Assembly (NCBI GenBank): GCA_913056245.1 | Contig: CAJXME010000058.1 | Location: 1 to 6,977, forward strand | Reading direction: 5' to 3' | Origin: an uncultured Alphaproteobacteria bacterium | GTDB taxonomy: Bacteria; Pseudomonadota; Alphaproteobacteria; Puniceispirillales; UBA1172 | Length of the DNA stretch: 6,977 bases | In this document: piece after piece, positions 1 through 4,931 of the stretch | How the letters are laid out: the number at the start of each line of letters is the position of its first letter | Position numbering within the stretch: position 1 is the first letter of the stretch | Made by a program: the position numbers and the translations under genes | Notes under the pieces: model-generated | Databases searched by the model: none | Told to the model about the DNA's origin: nothing | What the model saw: the letters and a program-made list of their open reading frames with translations, nothing else

Positions 1-114
1 ATGGTGGATGGATGCAATGCCATGGCAGGTGATCGCCATTTTGAAGAGATGGCGGCAGAACGAGATCAGCGGATTGTGGCGGTCATCAAAGCGGCAAGGG
101 GCGAGTTATCCTGA
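1..114 (+). CDS. 3' end of an unidentified upstream gene (partial)
   Basis: Frame 1 is open from the window edge to a TGA at 112-114 and gives about 37 residues ending in EEMAAERDQRIVAVIKAARGEL-Ser. The composition (alternating acidic, basic and Ala/Ile/Val residues) suggests a soluble C-terminal amphipathic helix. The overlapping frame starting at base 8 is rich in Trp and Arg and looks like a shadow. The real start lies outside the window; the ATG at base 1 need not be the start. The gene runs tail to tail with the minus-strand regulator, with only 19 bases between the two stop codons. No domain can be recognised from so short a piece, so no function is proposed. Because 37 open codons can occur by chance, the call rests mainly on protein-like composition and tight gene packing. 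Confidence 0.5.
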   Translation: MVDGCNAMAGDRHFEEMAAERDQRIVAVIKAARGELS

Positions 115-133
115 AACGAGACTCACTAAACCC

Positions 134-1216
134 TTATCCAAGGTTTTTTCCTGCGGCGGGTTTTTTGGCCATCTTGTCTTTTCGAAAACGTTCGCTATGG
201 GTGAAATCATAAATGGTTCCCGGCCATGAGGGTACGTTCTCTTCTTCGGGCCATGCGAGGCGATAAAGGCTTGGCTTGCGGCCGAAGGTTTTTGAAAAGC
301 AATGCGAAAAATAAGACATCGAATTAAAGCCTGACGCGACGGAAATTTCCCGAATATCCATATTCGTGCTAACCAGAAGCGTGCGCGCGTATTGCAAGCG
401 CAAAAGCCGGTAGAATTGCACGATGGTGCACCCCACATAGCGGTTGAAGAGCCGTTCCATCTTTCGTTGAGGGATGCCGATATGCGCACATAATTCTGGG
501 ATGGTGACGTCATCCTCAATGCGTTCTTCGAGATACTGGGTGACTTTTTTGATTACGGGATGAATATCAATGGCGGCGGTGTTCTTGCTGGGACGCTGGG
601 GCATGCTTTCTTGACCGCGAAAATGATGCAGCATTTGCCGCGCCACTTCATTGGCCAGATCATCGTCATGGGTCTCCGAAATCCGTTGCAGCATCAAATC
701 AATGCCAGCCAAACCGCCAGCGCAGGTCATGATATTGCCGTCGATGGTGAACATCTGCTCAATGGCGTGGGTTTGCGGAAAGGTTTCCGCAAAACCCGCA
801 AAGAGAGACCAATGGGTGGTGGCTTTTCGGTTGGTCAGCAATCCAACGCGGGCAAAGATATAAACCCCTATTTCCACCGCGATCATGTTTCGGCCATGAC
901 GCGCTTGGCTGCGCAGCCAATTTGTTAATTGGTCATCGGAATATCTTTCCGCGCCCCAACTGCCCAAAAGAACGATGGTGGTTGGCTGGTCTGAACTCGA
1001 GTCAAGGTCTTCGCAATCAATGGGGATGCCGTTGCTGGCCTGCACCGTTCCGCCGGATGGGGTGGTGAAATGCCAAGTGTAGATATGCGATGGCGCAATA
1101 TAATTCGCGATCCGAAGCGGTTCGATCATGGTCGCTAAGGTGGACATATTGAACCGAGGCAGAAGAACGAATTGAAATCGCTCGGATTTCGGGTGGTCAG
1201 ATGATGAATTCGTCAT
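134..1216 (-). CDS. cdhR: GlxA/AraC-family transcriptional regulator, CdhR-like (carnitine catabolism activator)
   Basis: This is a cytoplasmic DNA-binding regulator of 360 residues, the usual length for the GlxA group. Residues about 12-200 form a DJ-1/PfpI-like ligand domain (FQFVLLPRFNMSTLA near 14-28, EPLRIANY at 32-39, VGLLTNRKATTHW at 124-136). Residues about 218-323 form the AraC double helix-turn-helix: IPELCAHIGIPQRKMERLF is the first HTH and IREISVASGFNSMSYFSHCF the second, followed by FGRKPSLYR. In catalytic DJ-1 relatives a Cys sits where this protein has Glu115 (AVEIGVYIFA), so it should be a sensor rather than an enzyme. A basic tail of about 35 residues follows the HTH. The start at 1214-1216 fits the family N-terminus but has only a weak Shine-Dalgarno. 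In Pseudomonas, CdhR is encoded divergently from the carnitine operon and activates it, and the same divergence from cdhC is seen here. The ligand is inferred, and a GbdR-like betaine sensor is the main alternative. Confidence 0.85.
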   Translation of the reverse strand: MTNSSSDHPKSERFQFVLLPRFNMSTLATMIEPLRIANYIAPSHIYTWHFTTPSGGTVQASNGIPIDCEDLDSSSDQPTTIVLLGSWGAERYSDDQLTNWLRSQARHGRNMIAVEIGVYIFARVGLLTNRKATTHWSLFAGFAETFPQTHAIEQMFTIDGNIMTCAGGLAGIDLMLQRISETHDDDLANEVARQMLHHFRGQESMPQRPSKNTAAIDIHPVIKKVTQYLEERIEDDVTIPELCAHIGIPQRKMERLFNRYVGCTIVQFYRLLRLQYARTLLVSTNMDIREISVASGFNSMSYFSHCFSKTFGRKPSLYRLAWPEEENVPSWPGTIYDFTHSERFRKDKMAKKPAAGKNLG

Positions 1217-1232
1217 GATCTCACGGGTGATC
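1217..1232. promoter_or_regulatory. Small palindrome directly upstream of the cdhR start
   Basis: The bases just upstream of the regulator's ATG read GATC-TCAC-GG-GTGA-TC. The core TCAC-GG-GTGA (1221-1230) is a perfect inverted repeat with a two-base centre. It would lie in the cdhR leader and could be an autoregulatory site, but short palindromes arise often by chance and AraC-type proteins usually prefer direct repeats. The call is tentative. Confidence 0.2.
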
Positions 1233-1242
1233 CTAATCCGTC

Positions 1243-1327
1243 AAAACTATCCAAAAATTTGATCTATTGGCGAAAAATTTACAACTGAAAAAAATCATGA
1301 GGTGAAAGATTAGACTGTTAAAACTAT
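1243..1327. repeat. Pair of AAAACTAT direct repeats in the divergent region
   Basis: The octamer AAAACTAT occurs at 1243-1250 and again at 1320-1327, 77 bases apart and both on the plus strand. One copy lies near the cdhR side and the other just upstream of the cdhC ribosome binding site. The spacing is not a whole number of helical turns, and the AT-rich background makes chance copies likely. It is recorded as a possible second set of protein contacts only. Confidence 0.2.
1251..1282. promoter_or_regulatory. Candidate operator: two AAAAATTT half-sites 20 bp apart
   Basis: The octamer AAAAATTT occurs at 1253-1260 and 1273-1280, and each copy is preceded by a C two bases upstream. The centre-to-centre distance is 20 bp, close to two helical turns. 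That is the geometry expected when an AraC-type dimer binds direct repeats on one face of DNA. The site sits in the 129-bp divergent region between cdhR and cdhC. If transcription of cdhC begins near 1323, behind a weak -10-like TAGACT at 1311-1316, the proximal copy would lie around -50 to -43, a usual activator position. No convincing -35 accompanies that -10, as is common for activator-dependent promoters. The role is inferred; A-tract repeats can also be chance. Confidence 0.35.
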
Positions 1328-1335
1328 GAATTCTT

Positions 1336-1342
1336 GGAGGGG
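1336..1342 (+). promoter_or_regulatory. Strong ribosome binding site fixing the cdhC start
   Basis: GGAGGGG lies five bases (counted from GGAGG) before the ATG at 1346. This rules out the in-frame TTG at 1334 as the start, because that codon overlaps the Shine-Dalgarno itself. It is the strongest Shine-Dalgarno in the window, consistent with the first gene of an operon. Confidence 0.8.
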
Positions 1343-1345
1343 TCG

Positions 1346-2233
1346 ATGAATTTTGAAGTTGTGCTGACATGTGCGGTGACGGGTGCTGGGGATACAACCG
1401 GAAGAAGCCCCCATGTTCCTGTAACGCCGGAAGAAATTGCCACCGCCGCCATTGAGGCGGCTAAAGCCGGCGCATCGGCCGCGCATATCCATGTTCGTGA
1501 TCCTAAGACGGGCAAAGGGTCGCGCGATGTGGGGCTGTTTACGGAGACCGTCGATCGCGTCCGATCCAGCGATACCGATGTGGTGATTAACCTGACCGCG
1601 GGTATGGGCGGTGATCTCATCATCGGTTCTGCTGAAGCGCCTCTGCCGCTGCATGAATCCTCCGATATGGTGGGCGCTTCGGTGCGCACCGAACATGTGC
1701 AGGAATTGCTGCCTGAAATTTGCACGCTTGATTGCGGCACCATGAACTTTTCCCATGGCGATTATATCATGGCTAATACGCCATCGATGCTCCGCGCCAT
1801 GGCCAAGCAAATGCAAGACGCTGGGGTGCGTCCTGAAATCGAAGTCTTTGACACGGGTCACCTTGTCTTGGCCAAGCAATTGGTTTCCGAAGGGCTGATT
1901 GATGATCCGGTAATGGTGCAGTTGTGCATGGGCATTCCTTATGGCGCGCCGGATGACGTCAATTCGCTGATGGCGATGGTCAATAATATGCCTGACGGTT
2001 GGGTTTATTCCGCCTTTTCCATTGGCCGAGGGCAATTGCCTTACGCTGCGCTGGCAACGATTGTCGGCGGCAATGTTCGCGTCGGCTTGGAAGACAATAT
2101 CTATTTGTCGCGCGGTCAATTGGCAACCAACGCGCAATTGGTCGAACGGGCGGTGACCATCAACGAGGCCATGAATGTCAAAATCATGACCCCAGACGAT
2201 GTGCGCGCAAAATTAAAACTAACAAAACGGTAA
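1346..2233 (+). CDS. cdhC: Beta-keto acid cleavage enzyme (BKACE, DUF849), 3-dehydrocarnitine cleaving
   Basis: This cytoplasmic zinc enzyme is predicted to react 3-dehydrocarnitine with acetyl-CoA to give betainyl-CoA and acetoacetate. The protein has 295 residues, a normal length for the single TIM-barrel family. Visible family features are the N-terminal LTCAVTGAGDTT (7-18), HVPVTPEEIA (23-32), the zinc motif AHIHVRD with His47 and His49, INLTAGMGG (81-89), the NFSHGD loop (134-139), EVFDTGHL (166-173), and VGLEDN with Glu249 as the likely third metal ligand. The ATG at 1346 is preferred over the upstream TTG because a GGAGG sits at the right distance. It is the first gene after the divergent regulator and is followed after only six bases by the carnitine dehydrogenase fusion. 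This matches the cdhC-cdhA-cdhB order of Pseudomonas and supports the carnitine assignment over other BKACE substrates. The exact substrate is inferred from context. Confidence 0.88.
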   Translation: MNFEVVLTCAVTGAGDTTGRSPHVPVTPEEIATAAIEAAKAGASAAHIHVRDPKTGKGSRDVGLFTETVDRVRSSDTDVVINLTAGMGGDLIIGSAEAPLPLHESSDMVGASVRTEHVQELLPEICTLDCGTMNFSHGDYIMANTPSMLRAMAKQMQDAGVRPEIEVFDTGHLVLAKQLVSEGLIDDPVMVQLCMGIPYGAPDDVNSLMAMVNNMPDGWVYSAFSIGRGQLPYAALATIVGGNVRVGLEDNIYLSRGQLATNAQLVERAVTINEAMNVKIMTPDDVRAKLKLTKR

Positions 2234-2239
2234 ACGAAA

Positions 2240-3715
2240 ATGGGAAAGCCTAAAAAAGCCGCGGTGATTGGCGGCGGGGTGATTGGTGGCGGCTGGGCTG
2301 CTCGATTGGTGCTGGCTGGGGTCGATGTTGCCATCGCTGACCCTGATCCCGATGCCAAGCGCAAATTAGACGCTATCATGGCCAATGCTGAACGGGCGAT
2401 GGCGCGGCTCTGGCCGGGGCAAACGATTGGTGATCCCGGTCAATTGACCTATGAAGATTCGATTGGCGCGGCGGTATCGGGGGCTGATCTGGTGCAAGAA
2501 TCAGCGCCGGAACGCCTTGATCTGAAAAAACGCATTCATCAGGAAATCGGTGAAGCGGCTTCTGATGATGCGATCATCGGGTCGTCCACGTCAGGGCTTT
2601 TGCCGAGCGATATTCAAGCGGAAATGCCCCATGCTGATCGCATGATGGTGGCGCATCCTTACAACCCGGTCTATTTGCTGCCCGTGGTGGAAATTGTCGG
2701 CGGCCAGAAAACATCCGCCGACGCCATCGCTAAAGCCATGACTATCTACGCGTCGATCGGCATGAAGCCTGTGCATCTGCAAAAAGAAATTGATGCCTTT
2801 GTCGGCGATCGTTTGCTCGAAGCCATGTGGCGCGAAAGCCTGTGGTTGATCAAGGATGGCATTGCTACGGCGGAAACCATTGACGATGTGGTGCGTTACG
2901 GCCTTGGTCTGCGTTACGCGCAAATGGGGCAGTTTATGACCTATCGCCTTGGCGGCGGTGAAGCGGGGATGCGCCATTTCCTTGAACAATTCGGCCCGTC
3001 CTTGCAATGGCCTTGGACGAAATTGATGGATGTGCCGGATTGGGATGATGACCTGATCGATATGATCGCCAGCCAAAGCGACGCTCAAGCGAAGGGCAAA
3101 TCCATCCATGAACTTGAAGAGATACGCGACAATAACCTTGTCGATATCTTGAAAGCCTTAAAGGCCAATGATTGGGGAGCCGGGGCGCTGATCCAAAACC
3201 CTGCCGAAGATCGGGTCAAATCAGGCGATCAACGCTTGCCCGATGGCGAGGTCTTGGAAACATGGTCTGGCCGGGTTGATCAAAACTGGACCGATTACAA
3301 TGGCCATATGACGGAGTTTCGCTATCTCGAAGTCTTCAGCATGGCGACGGATCGTCTGCTCGTTTGGGTCGGCGGCGGGCCGGCTTATGTCGAAACGGGC
3401 TCGTCTTGGTACACGATCGAAACCCATATCAAGCATATTGATGAAGTGGCCGCTGGTAAACCTATGCGGGTTGAAACCCAATTGATCAGCCATGACGCCA
3501 AGCGCATCCATCTCTTCCACAAACTTTATGGGGTGGAAAAGGGCAATCTTTTGGCCACGGGTGAGCATATGCTGATGCATGTCGATATGACAGCGGGGCG
3601 GTCCAGCCCCATGCCCGACGCGATGAAAGCGCTATGCGATACGATTGCGGAACGCCAAGCGGGTTTGCCGCGCCCTGATGAAATTGGCGCTTCAATTGGC
3701 TTGAGGCAAAAATAA
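2240..3715 (+). CDS. cdhA: L-carnitine dehydrogenase fused to a betainyl-CoA thioesterase
   Basis: This is a 491-residue bifunctional cytoplasmic protein, also called lcdH. Residues about 5-320 form a 3-hydroxyacyl-CoA-dehydrogenase-like NAD enzyme, expected to oxidise L-carnitine to 3-dehydrocarnitine. It shows the Rossmann motif VIGGGVIGGGWAAR (9-22), Asp34 after the second strand (typical for NAD), SSTSG (115-119), AHPYNP with His139, Glu151 in VEIV, and AFVGDRLLEAMWRE (187-199). The usual Asn of the HAD active site appears as Asp190. Residues about 340-470 form a hot-dog thioesterase with WTDYNGHM (Asp352, His356), YTIETHIKHIDE and LLATGEHMLMHVD, expected to hydrolyse betainyl-CoA to glycine betaine. 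The fusion corresponds to separate CdhA and CdhB in Pseudomonas and resembles the rhizobial-type enzyme, which has a similar length. The gap to cdhC is six bases with no clear Shine-Dalgarno, so translation is probably coupled. Confidence 0.93.
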   Translation: MGKPKKAAVIGGGVIGGGWAARLVLAGVDVAIADPDPDAKRKLDAIMANAERAMARLWPGQTIGDPGQLTYEDSIGAAVSGADLVQESAPERLDLKKRIHQEIGEAASDDAIIGSSTSGLLPSDIQAEMPHADRMMVAHPYNPVYLLPVVEIVGGQKTSADAIAKAMTIYASIGMKPVHLQKEIDAFVGDRLLEAMWRESLWLIKDGIATAETIDDVVRYGLGLRYAQMGQFMTYRLGGGEAGMRHFLEQFGPSLQWPWTKLMDVPDWDDDLIDMIASQSDAQAKGKSIHELEEIRDNNLVDILKALKANDWGAGALIQNPAEDRVKSGDQRLPDGEVLETWSGRVDQNWTDYNGHMTEFRYLEVFSMATDRLLVWVGGGPAYVETGSSWYTIETHIKHIDEVAAGKPMRVETQLISHDAKRIHLFHKLYGVEKGNLLATGEHMLMHVDMTAGRSSPMPDAMKALCDTIAERQAGLPRPDEIGASIGLRQK

Positions 3716-3729
3716 CAACGCTATTTAAT
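3701..3729 (+). promoter_or_regulatory. Candidate sigma70-type internal promoter upstream of the acyl-CoA dehydrogenase gene
   Basis: TTGAGG at 3701-3706 matches four of six bases of the -35 consensus, and TTTAAT at 3724-3729 matches five of six of the -10 consensus, with a 17-base spacer. The -35 lies in the last codons of the dehydrogenase-thioesterase gene, and the -10 lies in the AT-rich gap that follows. A start near 3736 would give a very short leader before the ribosome binding site at 3739. It could give the ligase and acyl-CoA dehydrogenase genes partly separate expression. AT-rich gaps produce such matches by chance, so this is a prediction only. Confidence 0.3.
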
Positions 3730-3738
3730 AATAATTTC

Positions 3739-3743
3739 GGGAG
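3739..3743 (+). promoter_or_regulatory. Ribosome binding site that selects the third of three tandem ATG codons
   Basis: GGGAG at 3739-3743 touches the first ATG (3744) directly, lies three bases from the second (3747) and six bases from the third (3750). Normal spacing therefore favours 3750. The choice changes the protein by at most two methionines. Confidence 0.6.
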
Positions 3744-3749
3744 ATGATG

Positions 3750-4910
3750 ATGCATTTTGGGTTGACCGAAGAACAAGAGATGATCGTTGATACCGTGCGG
3801 TCTTTTGTGGAAAACGAAATCTATCCCCTTGAAGCCGAGATTGAGCGCTTGGGTCATGTGCCGAAAGAAATCGCGGATGATCTTAAGGCCAAGGTATTGG
3901 GCATGGGGTTTTATGCGCCCAACTTCCCCGAAGAGGTTGGCGGCGGCGGGTTAAACCATCTTGAATTTGCTTTGCTCGAACGCGAATTGGGACGCGGGTC
4001 AATGGCGCTCACTCATTTCTGGGGGCGGCCTCAAAACATCCTGATGGCCTGCGAAGGCGAGCAACGCGAAAAATATCTCTTGCCCGCTGTGCGGGGGGAA
4101 CGAATGGACGCGCTGGCCATGACCGAACCCGACGCGGGGTCTGATGTGCGCGGCATGAAAACCACCGCCCGCCGTGATGGCGATGATTGGATTCTCAACG
4201 GCACGAAGCATTTTATCTCAGGCGCTGCTCATGCGGATTTTGTCATCGTCTTTGTCGCCACTGGCGAAGACATGACCGATAAAGGGCCGAAGAAACGCAT
4301 CACCTGTTTCCTTGTTGATCGCGGGCATCCCGGCTTTGAGATCAGCCCGGGCTATCATTCGGTATCGCATCGCGGCTATGACAATATGGTCTTGAGTTTT
4401 GACGATTGCCGCATCCCCAATAGTCAAGTCTTGGGGGAAGTGGATGGCGGATTTGATGTCATGAACACTTGGCTTTATGCCACGCGGATCACGGTGGCCA
4501 CCATGTGCGTTGGCCGCGCTCGGCGGGTGCTGGATATCGCCACGCAATATTGCGTCGATCGCAAGCAATTTGGTCAGCAGATTGGCAAATTCCAAGGCGT
4601 CAGTTTCAAATTGGCCGATATGGTCACCGAAATTGACGCCGCCGATTGGCTGACCTTGGCGTCGGCTTGGCGGCTTGACCAAGGCTTAGAGGCCAATCGT
4701 GAAATCGCATCGGCGAAACTTTACGCGTCTGAAATGTTGGCGCGGGTCACCGATGAAGCCATTCAAATTCACGGCGGGATGGGGCTGATGGCTGATTTGC
4801 CTTTGGAACGATTCTGGCGCGACGCTCGGGTGGAGCGGATTTGGGATGGGACGTCGGAAATCCAACGCCATATCATCAGCCGCGATATGCTGAGGCGATT
4901 AGGCGGTTAA
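3750..4910 (+). CDS. Acyl-CoA dehydrogenase (FAD), possibly acting on a trimethylammonium acyl-CoA
   Basis: The 386-residue protein has the full acyl-CoA dehydrogenase fold and normal length, and should introduce a 2,3 double bond into an acyl-CoA while passing electrons to ETF. Counting from the 3750 start, an N-terminal helical domain (FGLTEEQEMIVDTVRSF onward) is followed by the FAD-side signature AMTEPDAGSD (about 123-132) and LNGTKHFISGAA. The C-terminal domain has VDRKQFGQQIGKFQ, QIHGGMGLMADLPLERFWRDAR and WDGTSEIQRHIISRDMLR. The usual catalytic base is Glu in a YEGTS-type motif; here that position is Asp366. No acidic residue stands at the alternative isovaleryl-CoA dehydrogenase site, where the sequence reads ATR as in the medium-chain enzymes. 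The gene starts 34 bases after the carnitine dehydrogenase stop and is followed by an acyl-CoA synthetase. The substrate is unknown; gamma-butyrobetainyl-CoA is a guess from context. Confidence 0.9.
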   Translation: MHFGLTEEQEMIVDTVRSFVENEIYPLEAEIERLGHVPKEIADDLKAKVLGMGFYAPNFPEEVGGGGLNHLEFALLERELGRGSMALTHFWGRPQNILMACEGEQREKYLLPAVRGERMDALAMTEPDAGSDVRGMKTTARRDGDDWILNGTKHFISGAAHADFVIVFVATGEDMTDKGPKKRITCFLVDRGHPGFEISPGYHSVSHRGYDNMVLSFDDCRIPNSQVLGEVDGGFDVMNTWLYATRITVATMCVGRARRVLDIATQYCVDRKQFGQQIGKFQGVSFKLADMVTEIDAADWLTLASAWRLDQGLEANREIASAKLYASEMLARVTDEAIQIHGGMGLMADLPLERFWRDARVERIWDGTSEIQRHIISRDMLRRLGG

Positions 4911-4931
4911 GCCTGAGAGCCCTTTCCCGTG

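Noticed and set aside
140..172. T-runs flanking a GC-rich stretch near the regulator's 3' end, possible terminator
   Set aside because: The arms are not complementary (both T-runs are on the same strand) and the bases encode the Lys-rich tail of the regulator.
8..229. Plus-strand open frame of 73 codons at the window start
   Set aside because: It is Trp/Arg-rich and runs into the regulator's 3' end. Frame 1 over the same bases looks far more protein-like and stops at 114.
560..928. Plus-strand open frame of 122 codons inside the regulator gene
   Set aside because: It lies opposite the DJ-1-like domain of the regulator, shows no protein-like pattern and has no ribosome binding site.
1204..1333. 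ATGAATTC at both ends of the divergent region (1204-1211 and 1326-1333)
   Set aside because: One copy is inside regulator coding sequence and the other overlaps the cdhC leader. Two copies of an octamer 122 bases apart are weak evidence of function.
1310..2137. Long minus-strand open frame of 275 codons opposite the BKACE gene
   Set aside because: It is rich in His, Arg and Gln with no recognisable motif and lies fully opposite a gene with clear family motifs. It is a shadow frame.
2591..3109. Minus-strand open frame of 172 codons opposite the carnitine dehydrogenase
   Set aside because: It is a His- and Arg-rich shadow of a strongly supported coding region.
4911..4931. Possible terminator or attenuator between the acyl-CoA dehydrogenase and ligase genes
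   Set aside because: The 21-base gap has no inverted repeat and no T-run, so continuous transcription is more likely.
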